Positions 34,574-44,956 of a stretch of 64,000 nt of DNA are shown here, piece after piece. Source of the DNA: Turnera subulata (taxonomy: Eukaryota; Streptophyta; Magnoliopsida; Malpighiales; Passifloraceae); the NCBI GenBank assembly GCA_028386065.3, contig JAKUCV010005529.1, positions 1-64,000 on the forward strand. Direction: 5' to 3'. The translations under genes were made by a program, and so were the position numbers. Positions within the stretch are counted from its first letter, which is position 1. Every line of letters starts with the position of its first letter. The notes under the pieces were generated by a model. That model was not told the origin of the DNA. It made no database searches and was given only the letters and a program-made list of their open reading frames with translations.

Positions 34574-35380
34574 TGATTGGAAATTCCCTGGCCTGATCAA
34601 GTACCTAGTGCTAGTATGTTTTTATCTGTTTGTTGTTATTCACTTCAGAATCATGTATGCAGACTCATGACTCTTTATCACTAGTAATTTTTTGTTATAC
34701 TTGGATGTTTCTTGCTACACTTTATCAATTTAATTATTATGTATTACATTCAAGTTTTTGTTCATGATGGATACCATTTTCAATTTTAATGTTGATGTTG
34801 GTGGATCATTAATGGTAAATTCTGGTTGGATTGTTGTGGAATGAATGTGCTGAGGAATCAATTTTAATGTGTTGTACAATACCAACGGATTTTCCAACGG
34901 TTTGACATTTTGTTCACATTGGTTCCCTTATAAAATTCGTTGCTAAAATGCAACTTCCACCTCGCATAAACATAAGATACCAACGGATGTACTAACGGAT
35001 TCACTAGTCACGGATCCATTTCCCTCACAGTTAGTGGAGAAAATAGCGATGGATAATATTCCTCCACAAAATTTCCTAGCAACTAGTTAGGAAAATTGCG
35101 ACGGATAAATTTGTGATGGAAATTTCCCTCGCAACTAGCAAGAGAATTACTGACGGACATTAAGTAAGGAATACAAGCCGGCCCAGTTTGTCACGCCCAA
35201 TCCCTTGCAAATTCCGTCGCAAAACAATCCGTCATAAAATCCGTCACATGCAGATTTGCAACGAGCGGTTTCGCCACAGAACTCGTCCGTCACAAAATTC
35301 GTCACAAAAGCGCATTAGTGACGGATTTTGCTGAAAATCCGTCACAAAATCCGTTAGTAAACGGTTGTATTCTAGTAGTG
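34574..35380 (+). repeat. CACTA 3' UTR and subterminal repeat array
   Basis: After an AT-rich 3' flank, 34880-35380 holds many copies, in both orientations, of a 'ccgtcacaaaa' and 'acggat' type motif, ending TCTAGTAGTG. The next bases, GTC, would be the 3-bp TSD if the left end were known. Confidence 0.8.
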
Positions 35381-35607
35381 GTCATTGGTCAGTTGTTAGT
35401 AAGCTTAGATGACATGCATAACAGTGAGTGGTCAGTCAGAGAGTTTGGTTGGGTGGTTTGTCTGAATACAATACTATGTTATGTTTGCTATGCTGCTGTT
35501 GTTTTTGTGTTGGCTTTGGTGCTATTACGGTTGCTTTTAATACTGTTGTTTAATCATAATTACTATTTAATGATGAGCGCTTCAGACTCACCCCTCACCG
35601 GCGTCCA
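35381..35607 (+). repeat. Degenerate fragment of the long LTR family
   Basis: The 'ttaatgatgagc' and 'cagactcacccctcacc' blocks around 35570-35600 match the conserved 'cggactcacccct' region of LTRs A, B and C. The match is short and decayed. It stops where a hAT-like end, CAGGGGCAGATCC, begins at 35609. Confidence 0.5.
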
Positions 35608-35608
35608 G

Positions 35609-35880
35609 GGGCAGATCCAAGGGGCAAGTAGAGGGCCCAGGCCCCTAAATCCGAAATGTGTATATATATGGTAATATTTTTGCATAATGTTCATGGTGGC
35701 TTGGTGGTTAGTGGTGCTTGAATTGAAGACTTATGCGCGGGTTCAAGGCACAACCTCTGCATGCAGAATAAGTTATACTTTGTGCAGGATTGCATCCAGG
35801 AGGCTGCGATGTTTCTCTCTTTCGGACTCGAATCCATTAGCTTGCATCGAGTTTCGTATAAGTTTTCACTGAATATATAT
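35609..35880 (+). mobile_element. hAT-like end plus SINE-like sequence
   Basis: 35609 starts CAGGGGCAGATCCAAGGGG, a variant of the hAT terminus seen intact at 36168. No partner end was found. From about 35693, 'ggtggcttggtggttagtgg' and 'gcgcgggttcaaggc' are spaced like pol III A and B boxes, suggesting a tRNA-derived SINE. Both calls are tentative. Confidence 0.35.
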
Positions 35881-36167
35881 TAAAGCTTCCTCCACGCAGA
35901 TGATGATGTCCTCATACCGGGGTGATGGAAACATGATGTTATACCTATTTGGTCCGTTAATGTGGAATGTGGTTGGCTAGATAATTGTGAAAGTTTCAAG
36001 TGGCACGAAGAGATGTTTATAGGGGACCAAATTGCGGGGTTAAAAGGCGCAACAATTTTTGTTAAAAGAAACGGCCAATGTACCTGTTTTACAGCAACAA
36101 CTTGGAAGAAATTGGTGGGATCCATATTTGGTTGGATGATAGTGTGTATGGATGCTGCTACTATTAC

Positions 36168-36995
36168 CAGGGGCGGATCCAGGATTTACGAGTAGGGGGA
36201 GCCAAGTTTATATACATTTTTTTTCGGATACGAGTGTATATATAAAAATATATATTATAAAATTTTTTAAATATAATAAAATATAATTTTAGAATTTAAT
36301 TAAATAAAAAAATTATGATATAAAATGAAAGAATTAAAATTAAAAAATTATATTCTAAATCATAGTTGTAAAGGTTAATCATTAATTGTTAGCCATGAAT
36401 TTTTAATTGATATTGCACAAATGTATGAAATAATTGAATCGTGGGCAAAAAAAATATATATCAAATTTGATTAGTAAAATATTTCTGAAATTAAATTTAA
36501 AGTTATGAAGACATTTCACAAAAATAACAATAATAATGTAATATGTTTTCAACAAGAATTTAATTAGATAATTAGTTTTTTAATTTAAATTTTCAATAAA
36601 AAATATGATGATTTGACAAAAAAATGTTATACAAAATCTACTATAATGTTATTAACATTGTTTCTCTAGACTTGATCCCTATTTATAGAGATATTGTAAT
36701 ATTTAGTCGTTTAATAAATTTTTAAAAGTAAGTAAACAATATAAAATAGGTAAGTTATGCATATAAAATAATGATAAGTTATCATTGCTTTAGTTATTTC
36801 AAAATGCTCACGGTAATCTTGGAATTCTCAAATAAAGATTTGGACAATAATAAATAAATTTAGTTTAAAAAATGATAAATTAAATATATTTATAATTTTT
36901 ACAAAATAAAATGCGAAATTACCATTTTACCCTTAGTCATTTCCCAAATTTTAGAGAGGGCCATAACCCCCCTTGCCCCCCTCCCTCCGCCCCTG
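36168..36995. mobile_element. Non-autonomous hAT element (828 bp), perfect TSD
   Basis: The left end CAGGGGCGGATCCAGGA and the right end (complemented) CAGGGGCGGAGGGAGGG are terminal inverted repeats. ACTATTAC at 36160-36167 and 36996-37003 is a perfect 8-bp TSD. The interior is AT-rich with no coding capacity. Confidence 0.9.
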
Positions 36996-37003
36996 ACTAT
37001 TAC

Positions 37004-37770
37004 TGCTATTACTGGAGAGGTGAAGTAAGAAGCGATGGCGGTAGTTGGCCAGTAAGGAAGTATGGAGTGATGGCGGTCGTTGGCGAGTAAGGAAGTAAGA
37101 AAGGAAGGAAGGAAGGAAGGAAGCAAGCAATGGTTTCTAATTTTTATAATATCGTCTCCAAGTTGATGACTAGTGGTCGCTACATATTTGACAATTCGTT
37201 TATTACTTCCAAAATCATTCGGTATATATATGTCTTCTACGGTGGGTTTTATTATAAAGGTTTTTTTGCCAACCTTGTGCGCAGCGTCGGTGGCCCAGGG
37301 GGCCAAGGGTGACCATGGCCTCCCGATTTCTAATTTTTTCATACAAATCCTATCGTAATATATTAATTGTCTCCAAATTTTTAAATTTTCGCAAATAAGT
37401 CTTATTGTGATGCATATTTGGTCCCTTCTAAATTTTATTTTTTTATATAAATCCTTATTATCAAATACAAAATATTATATTGGTTTTTCTCTAATTTTTT
37501 TTTTTTACATAAACATTCATTATCATACATAAAATATTATATTGACCCCTCTAAAAACTCTATCTAACTTCACCATTCCTTGTGCGTTTATTCTATAACC
37601 CACATGCACATATGTTTTCTACAAATAAAGAAGAAAAATGCATATGCAGTCCATGCAGTGTGGACCCAACACATTTTGTTTTGCCTTCCCTTCAATTAAT
37701 TTCCCATATTGTGTTCAAGTAAGATTGCCAAAAAAGACAATTTTGTGATGACACACTTACCTACTAGTGC
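37004..37770. other. Spacer before duplication copy 2
   Basis: No gene is visible. It contains two near repeats ('gaagtaagaagcgatggcgg' and 'gaagtatggagtgatggcgg') and a short GGAA microsatellite ('aggaaggaaggaaggaagg') at about 37103-37122. Confidence 0.5.
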
Positions 37771-38423
37771 CGGATAGATTCAACAGCAGACGATATTGTA
37801 TTATTGTAAGTCCTAATAACGGATTTGAAGCTAAGATTTAGTCATTTTAAGATTTTTAAAATCTTATGCTGATTAGAATTAACTGACAAATTAAGTGTAA
37901 AAAGATTTTAGTTATTTCCTATTCACACCATCACATGCTGCCAATAGATGATGTGCAATTACAATATAGAAAGAAAGGGACCTTCCTTTTAGCATTCCCG
38001 CTCTTGTTAAATTTGATGCTCAAAATCTACCACCATCTTGTTATAATACAAAATGAAAAGACTCCGTTCTCAATTATAGCTAGCTGGAGTTATAGTCAAT
38101 GGGGGGATTGATTCGAAGGTCTTTATATGTAGTCCTTTCCCTATATAGGCTTCAATTTTAAAACAGCTATAGGCAATTCACTGTCTCAAACCCAACAACT
38201 AGCTAGAGAAGAGTATAATGTTTTATTTATGATTAAAAAAAAAAAGCAACGTCAAATAATGCTCAAGGGACGAGCATAGTCTTTCAGGGTGGGCAATGAC
38301 GACCACTGACCCTCTCTCACTTGGTCATAAAACAGCAATTATTGTTACATTATGGGAGTTAAATTAAGACTCCCAAGTGAACTGAATTGGTCAACTCCCT
38401 AGTGCGCTTAGGAGAATCACATG

Positions 38424-38433
38424 TATATAAATA
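38424..38433 (+). promoter_or_regulatory. TATA box of P450 copy 2
   Basis: TATATAAATA lies about 100 bases before the ATG at 38532. Because of this box, the in-frame ATG at 38421 lies upstream of the expected transcript start and is unlikely to be used. Confidence 0.65.
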
Positions 38434-38531
38434 CGGGGTTATACGCATTCGTCGTTTATCATCATCGGACAATCTCTTCAGTTACTCAGTTGTCTATTAA
38501 TTACTCAGTTGAAAACATTCTTAGCCTCAAT

Positions 38532-40062
38532 ATGCCCCTTCCTCTACCTCTAATTCTAGCAGCAGTACCCACCATTTATGTGATCCTCAAGTTCATTATA
38601 AATGGGTTTTCATCTTCCAAGAGGAAGCCTCGTCCACCAGGTCCAAGAGGTTGGCCACTCCTGGGCAACCTTCCCCATATAGGGAAGCTGCCTCATATCT
38701 CATTCACAAAATTCTCCCAAATCTATGGCCCTCTCATCTCTTTAAGGCTTGGCCCCCGAGTTGTTGTGGTTGCTTCTTCACCGGCCACCGCAACTGAGAT
38801 CTTGAAAACTCAGGATCGCTTGTTCGCCACGAGACTAGTAGCAGATGCAGCCCACTGCACTGATGGAGAGGTCGATCTTAACCGCATGGGCCTCCTTTTG
38901 GCCCCCGAGTGCACCGATGGTTGGAAAGCTTTGCGAGCCTTATGCAGAACTGAGCTATTCTCAGTGAAAGCAGTAGGGTCGCAGTCCAGTTTGAGGGAGA
39001 AGAAAGTGGGAGAGATGGTGAAGTATTTGGAGAGTAAAGAAGGGAAGGTGGTAGATATTGGCGAAGTAGTTTTTGCTACTGTTTACAACATACTGGGAAA
39101 TGTTATATTCTCCAAAGACCTGATTGACATTGAAGGTGAGGGCGTATCTGGTGGATTGGTCAAAAGCCTTATTAGTAATTCGGTACATTTGGTGGCTACT
39201 CCAAATTTATCAGACATGTATCCTTTCCTCGCTAATTTAGATCTTCAGGGTCTAAGAAGAAATGTGACAAAGTACTACAAAGAGATGTGTAAAGTATGGG
39301 AAAGGATTGTCAAGGAAAGAAGAGACAGCCTTACCGTGGGTGCTTCCAAGAGGGATGATTTCCTGGACGTTTTTCTGGCTCAAGGATTTGGCAACAACCA
39401 GATCAATTGGCTCACAACGGTATATATATATATATATATATATATAGATGCAACTTTTGCCTTTTTTACCTTCTTCTCATACTTTATTTAGCATTCCCCT
39501 TTTCTTTTTTTACTTGAAATACTCACCACTACAAAAATGCTTACCTACAATGGACATTGTGTTTGCAGGAATTATTACTTGCGGGATCAGATACTACAAG
39601 TGTGACGGTAGAATGGGCAATGACTGAGCTGCTCAAGAACAGGGAAGTGATGAGGAAAGTATGTGAAGAGATAGAGAGGGAAGTTGGCTGCGACGACAAG
39701 GCATTGGATGAATCTCAAGTCTCTAAGCTTACATATCTGAATGCATGCATAAAAGAAACACTGAGGTTGCACCCTGCCTCACCATTCCTTGTCCCGCGGG
39801 AGGCTCGTCAAACCTGTGAGGTTATGGACTTCACAATCCCCAAAGGAGCTCAAGTGCTTGTCAATGTATGGGCCATAGGCCGCGATCCCACATTGTGGGA
39901 CGACCCATTATCTTTTAAACCTGAGAGATTTCTGGACTCGGACATAGACTACAAAGGTCATCACTTCCAGTTCTTACCATAGAGTTGGACGTGACTGATA
40001 AATTCGGTATAGTGTTGCAGAAGGAAAAACCCTTGCTCTTTGTTCCTACTAGGAAACCCTGA
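38532..40062 (+). pseudogene. CYP80-like cytochrome P450 lacking the heme-cysteine loop, copy 2
   Basis: Exon 1 (38532-39419, 296 codons) and exon 2 (39569-39979, 137 codons) are open. The N-terminus is a hydrophobic ER anchor (about residues 5-25), then the PPGP hinge (35-38). The I-helix AGSDTT is at 301-306, K-helix ETLR at 359-362 and PERF at 414-417. Right after HFQFLP a TAG (39980-39982) stops the frame. The family's FxxGxRxCxG heme loop and following helix (about 40 residues) are missing, and the typical tail (ELDVTDKF to PTRKP) follows directly in another frame to TGA 40060-40062. The protein would be about 433 residues against a usual 480-500, without the cysteine that holds the heme iron, so no P450 activity is expected. 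The intron has a (TA)n run right after the donor. The intact upstream frame suggests recent loss, or a transcribed relic. Family placement (CYP80-like, CYP71 clan) is from memory. Confidence 0.92.
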
Positions 40063-40236
40063 TGTATACCAGCATCTTTTTTTTTTCTTTTTACATCGGC
40101 ATACTAGAAATGTTCCATGATACAAGAGTATCTTTCAACGTTGTTGTGCTAACCTATTATTAATTTATACTCATGCAATACATTTTCATCGATCTTATTT
40201 GTACCCTCATTAATAATATCAATGTCTACGTTATTA

Positions 40237-40761
40237 TTAGTTTTTTTAATAGAGATGAGAAAGACATTACAAAAACCCAATCAAAGCACCATTCAAGTCA
40301 CGCAGGATAGTGCACACGCAACCAACAGGAACCTGCGAAAAAAAGGACACCCCTAAAGGCAATGACAAACCAAACTTAATTAGCAAGCCAATCTACACAC
40401 TGATTGGCCTCACAATAGACATGCGAAAGCCTGACATCCCAAGGCAGGCGTAACAGTTCCTGCTCAGCCCGCAGCAATGAAGAACTACGGCGGGAACGAG
40501 GCGGGAACGAGGCGAAAAAACCTGCAAATTTCAGACCGAATCCAAAGAATCCACCTCCACCAACACACGCCGGTAACCCAAATCATAAGCCATCCGCAAA
40601 CCATAAAACAGTCCCCATAATTCAGCACTCAAAACATAACAAAGTACCTAAATTTGCGGAGAAACCATGCAACCATTCCCCAGCCGAACCCCTTGACAAC
40701 CCACCTGCTGCTGCCGCACTTGAATGCAAACGGACAGCACCGTCAGTGTTCAACTTCACCC
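40237..40761 (-). mobile_element. 5'-truncated LINE with RNase H relic, 19-bp TSD
   Basis: The insertion is flanked by 'atcaatgtctacgttatta' (40218-40236) and a copy with one mismatch (40762-40780). It begins with a T run on the plus strand, the A tail of a minus-strand retroposon. Read on the minus strand it encodes an RNase H-like piece: VKLNTDGAV near its start, then after a shift ELWGLFYGLRMAYDLG and VLVEVDSLD, the pattern of the RNase H domain at the end of plant LINE ORF2. The matching place in duplication copy 1 (about 21610-21640) is empty. Confidence 0.88.
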
Positions 40762-40800
40762 ATCAATGTCTACCTTATTAATTGTGCTATACTTTGTCAT

Positions 40801-41534
40801 TTTTATCCATTCATCAACCAAAAAACAGATTGAGAACACATTGTTAAGGATTGCCCTAACCAAGTTCTACAATGAAATTAGATTTGATTCTTAAAAAAAA
40901 AAAAAAAAAAACAGATTGAGATCCTCCCTCTAGAGTTGAAGATAGGAGGATAGGCAAAAAGACCAATTCTTGATTTACCAAAAAAAAAAAGACCAATTCT
41001 TGTGAGTTAAATCTTGATCGTGATTACCAAAATCAATGGTCTAGGTTCACTCCAACCTTGTTTGAGATTTTAAATTTTTTATTACCTTATTTATTTTACA
41101 GCCATTGATTGAACAAATCAATACTAGTATTTATTTTATCAACAAATTCACTAAGCTTAACCAACAATTATCCAAAATTGATGTTCATTCAATCCCCAAT
41201 CTCGGACACACAGGTGCATGATTTGTAGTGGTTGGCTTACGAGTAGGTTGTCTTTCTCTCTTCAATGTGGCTAAATCAACGGCATGTCACAGCCAGTGTA
41301 CATGGCCTTGAATTAACGAACTCACGTTGAATTTGTCAGGGTAGTTCCATTTTGGGCTGCGGTGCAGTGATTTTGTGGGCTTATTTTTGGGTCCCAAGCC
41401 CAATTCTCAACCAGGAATTGGCCCACCTGTTTTTCCCCCATGTTTGGTAAGAAAATTAAAATCTGCTGGTGTTTTTCATTCAGGTTTAATCTTAATTAAT
41501 TAGTTGGTGTGTGCTCAGGAGGATCAGGTTGGTT
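40801..41534. other. Intergenic DNA and 5' region of the DUF952 gene
   Basis: Poly-A runs at about 40891-40909 and 40981-40990 are each followed by partly repeated text ('acagattgaga', 'gaccaattcttg'). 'tgggctgcgg' and 'ggcccacctg' motifs at 41350-41430 lie within 200 bases of the start codon and could belong to the promoter. No TATA box is obvious. Confidence 0.45.
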
Positions 41535-42372
41535 ATGGCTGCGAAGGAAGAGGGGGCACAGAGTGGGGAAGAGTATGTGTACAGGATCAGTACAGATGCA
41601 CAGTGGGCAGAGTTGCAGGAGAAGGGATCTACCCTTGGTGGAGACATTGACAAATCTTCAGGTTTTATCCACCTCAGCAACCTCAACCAGGTCCTCTCTT
41701 CTCTCTTTGCAATTCCTCCTCTTCCTATATGGTTCAACAAATGAAAAAAAAAAAATAGTTATAATTGATGCAAACCATTTGTTGTGTTGGGTTTTCTTTA
41801 TATGCAGGTGAGGTCAACGTTGCAGAACTTTTTCCTGGATTCTAAGGTGGATTTATATCTGCTTCAGATTGATGCTAAGAAGGTGTAGACACTTACTTAG
41901 TACAACCCATGTCTTTTTTTTTTTTTTATCATTGTTTTTCAGATTATAAAGAAAGCAACCCATGATTTTTCTGTAGAGAAAGTTCTAGTCTTTTAGGTAC
42001 AGTTGTTACTAGCTTCCATTTGTTGTGGGTTGTTTACCTAAAGTTTGATACTGTGGAAGATGAGGAGGGAATACCCCCTTTTTGTAATAGATAGTTCATC
42101 GAATGTTGAAGAACATAGGAGAATAAATTGAAATTTCTGTTACTTTGTTGTTATGTTAGTGTTTATTTTTAGGAATAAGGGCTAAACTTTTCGGGGCATA
42201 CTTATTGCAGCTTGGGGATGGATTGATATATGAAGTTGTGGATGGAAGCAATAGTTTCCCTCATTTCTATGGTCCCTCTCGAAGTTTCAGCCCTCTCCCT
42301 TTAGATGCAGTTGTCAAAGCTGAGAAGATTGTTCTCGCAGATGGCCAATTCAGTTGTAGCTTGCTGGATTGA
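41535..42372 (+). CDS. DUF952 domain protein, three exons
   Basis: I build it as exons 41535-41690, 41808-41882 and 42211-42372, giving 130 residues. Introns begin GT and end AG, and all exons join in phase 0. The start is the first ATG of the frame (MAAKEEG). The product is one DUF952 domain: YVYRISTDAQWAEL, then KSSGFIHLSNLNQV at the exon 1-2 joint, VDLYLLQIDAKKLGDGLIYE across exons 2-3, then FPHFYGPSRSF and VVKAEKIVLADGQ. DUF952 proteins are small cytosolic-looking proteins of unknown activity, found in bacteria and plants; I know of no established reaction. No signal peptide or membrane segment is visible. Length and order fit a complete single-domain member. It stands alone; its neighbours are a P450 relic and an opposite-strand glycosyltransferase gene. 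Confidence 0.9.
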
Positions 42373-43120
42373 GCTCTTCTGCTATGTAAACTTTTACTTG
42401 TGTGCAGTGTTTTTTTTTTTTTTTTCTCTATGAATTGTTGGAAGAGTGTCCAGGATGGGGACAGTTTCTGGTACTCAATATGACAATGTTGTTGCAGACT
42501 CTGAAACGTACTCAATCTTTTTGGAGGCAATAATTGGAAGATCCCTATTGAGATTCTATTATCCAAATGCAGAGCAGTAGTTCTGATTAAGGTGTGCTTC
42601 TTAACCCAAAAATTGAGAATGACTTGATTACACTGCTTCCAGTTGTTCATTTTTATATCATTACAGATATGCAAACAATCCTTCAAGTGAAAAACATCCC
42701 ATTTCATCATCTTTCTACCACGAGAAAATAAAGCACAACTTGATAAATAGTGGATATAGTTTTATTGTTAAGCAGTATCCTGCATATTCAACTACTGATG
42801 CACTGTGGATAGAATCCAAGGCATCTTGTGAACCAGCAATTTACATAATTCTGCTAGTTTGGGGTAGAGCTGCATACTTCAAACCCATGAACTTCTGGAA
42901 AAAAATAGTAGTAAAGAACAGAAAACTAACTAAATGTGTCTAAACTAGATTACACTCATTCTTAATACCTTTCATCATACAGAAAATCACGATCCCTAAT
43001 TTACAAAAAATCATTAAGCAGAAAAATACATCTTGTAAATCAGGCACCAAAAAAAAGAAGAAAAAAGAGTATTACATGTCACTACCTTTTTTGTTTCTCT
43101 TTTTCTACCAAAAAATCATG
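42373..43120. other. Convergent intergenic region between two genes
   Basis: It holds the 3' UTR of the DUF952 gene (a T run at about 42412-42425) and that of the minus-strand DUF604 gene. I see no other gene. Frames on either strand here are short and lack homology I recognise. Confidence 0.5.
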
Positions 43121-44956
43121 TCACTGCAATTCTATTACTTCACCTTCTCCGCATACTCCAACATCAACTACCAGGAGGTTCCTCTTTTTTGATGGTTGGA
43201 CTCGACAACAGTTTCTTCTTGGAGCCTACTCAAAATGCCAAAAAATAAAAATAAAACCATCAATTAGTTAAGATGAAATCAGAATGAATTGTTTATGAAA
43301 ATTACAGAACTTGAAAGCAGATCATTGTGACAAGCTTCTTAATTGGTTTTCAAACATTAGGTACTTGCATATCAAAATAATGTAATCACAAACATATGGT
43401 ACATGATATCATTGTGTGGTGCTTTGCACAAATGTTTGTGGTACAATGCAAAAAGAGAGATTTGGACAGAAACTTGGTTCGTTGATCATTTGTAGTAACA
43501 TTGGTGTTTTCTTACCTTGTCCCACAAGTGGGGGTCAGGTTTCTTATGCACCTCCACCCTGCGAATCTGGAAAGGATCCGCTATCTTCCAGTCACAGGGT
43601 GGATGCAGTTTCTGGTTGTTGACATACTCAGTATTTGTCTCCTCCTTATCAGCATTGAATGATCCATTCCTCAAAACGTATACAAATGGCATTTGGCATG
43701 AGTTCGTGCTAACTGGGCGGGTATTAAATGCATAGGAATGAGGGTCTGATCTTTTATACCAATGAAGAAATGTCCTTGCTGGAATTACCAGCTCTCGAGG
43801 ATAATATATGCCTCGGTATATTTGGACTGCATAGCCCCAGCTAACAGATATACTCCAGTTTCGAGGTTTATCATAACAAATGGACTGCTGCATGAGGGCA
43901 GCAGAGTCTAGCTTCATTGGCACCTTGAGCTTTTCTAGCGCTTGGAACCTATCCCCGTAGGGAAGTATGGGACTGATCACATCTAGGTGGTGGAGAGAGA
44001 CCAAAGGTGCGATGGGATGTGCCGTAAGGAGGCCGAACAGGTTGCCATATATATCAAACTGATCAGAAAGCATAGGAGAAGAAAAAAACAAAATCATCAA
44101 ACACCGGAATTCTTGAAAATGCACCTTGGCTAAGATAAAGATTAATGCAAGTAAAGTCTTTCTCCTCTCCAATACAGAGCCAAATTCAAAGAGAAGCCAA
44201 TCAACTAACCTGATGAAATCCAGGTTCCTTGGTGAGAGGGACTCCAAGCTCAGTCACACAAGCATGAATCCGATCATCAGAACTGTATAAAGCAGGATAT
44301 CTTTGAGTGCACCTGTCTTGCATCCTTTCAAGAGCCTTTGCCAATGGGTAACTTATGGCAAACCCACCCCCACCAAAAGCCATGCCATAAGAGAAATGTA
44401 TGTTTTGCATATGAGACTCAGATGAGCTCCCGATATAATAATATTGGTTGTGATCATATTTTGACAGAACCCGCACCAAGTTTTCAGGAATAAATACTGT
44501 ATCATCATCACCCATCACAAACCACCTCACATCTTTCATGCCTAGTCTAAATGTCTCTGAAACTATCCTAGACAGCCTGAAACCATAGTTGTTCAACTGT
44601 TGCGATGTGCTGTTTGAAACTCTTATAGGTGGCAACATATCGTTATCGGTGTCATTTTCTACTTGCTTCTCTAGCCATACTATGCCCCGCATCTCACTTG
44701 GTCTCCACCATAACTTGATATAGTTTTTCCTATGGCTCCACAGAGAAGCAGAGCCTGCAATGCCGAAAACTATGTGCTGGAGGCTTGTGTTTTCTAAAGC
44801 TTGTGGAGCCTCATTCGCTTGGTAGGACTTTATGGATTGATCAAAAATGGCAGAGAAAGGAAAAGGTGCAAATAAGTTGGATAGGGACCAAAAGTTGTAA
44901 AAAAGAGATGTTAGGAAGATAAGAGAGAAAAACAATTTCGACAAAGAAACAGTCAT
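43121..44956 (-). CDS. DUF604/GT31-like glycosyltransferase, three exons
   Basis: On the minus strand exons are 44956-44210, 44058-43516 and 43225-43121, joined in phase 0 across GT/AG introns of 151 and 290 bp, giving 464 residues. Residues about 7-29 form a single hydrophobic segment after a very short N-terminus, so it is a type II membrane protein, probably Golgi. The core has HIVFGIAGSASLW (61-73), the metal/nucleotide-sugar motif GDDDTVF (149-155), FGGGGFAISYPLA (194-206) and SSDDRIHACVTELGV (225-239). Exon 2 continues with HLDVISPILP and NWSISVSWGY. Exon 3 ends with APRRNCCRVQPS and a GEVIELQ terminus, typical of the family. DUF604 proteins are fringe-like, related to family-31 beta-1,3-galactosyl- and glucuronosyltransferases; the acceptor is unknown. 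The gene appears complete and functional. Confidence 0.92.

Larger units (their letters stand above)
23353..35380 (+). mobile_element. Decayed CACTA (En/Spm) transposon with nested hAT
   Basis: The right terminus is clear: 35371-35380 reads TCTAGTAGTG, the complement of a CACTACTAGA terminal repeat. The 500 bases before it are packed with subterminal motifs such as 'cgtcacaaaa' and 'gacggattt'. Inside lie TNP2-type transposase relics (23672-27255), a second ORF of the plant Transposase_24 type (27559-29540), and an hAT element at 29581-34565. I could not find the matching CACTA left terminus or subterminal repeats on the left side, so the start given here is only a limit. Confidence 0.75.
37771..40800 (+). 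repeat. Segmental duplication, copy 2 (CYP80-like P450 and flanks)
   Basis: It matches 12540-21660 in order: 'gccggatagattcaacagca', the promoter region, the P450 exons and the 3' flank. The upstream part is shorter and diverged. A LINE fragment (40237-40761) is an insertion unique to this copy. Similarity fades near 40800. Confidence 0.85.

Noticed and set aside
38421..38531. Upstream ATG extending P450 copy 2 by 37 residues
   Set aside because: The ATG overlaps the TATA box region, copy 1 does not keep this extension, and P450s start with the hydrophobic anchor, which begins at 38532.
43486..43515. Glycosyltransferase ending in RKHQCYYK
   Set aside because: A consensus donor (AAG|GTAAGA) lies before these codons and a family-typical last exon (APRRNCC) is found at 43225-43121, so this is intron sequence.
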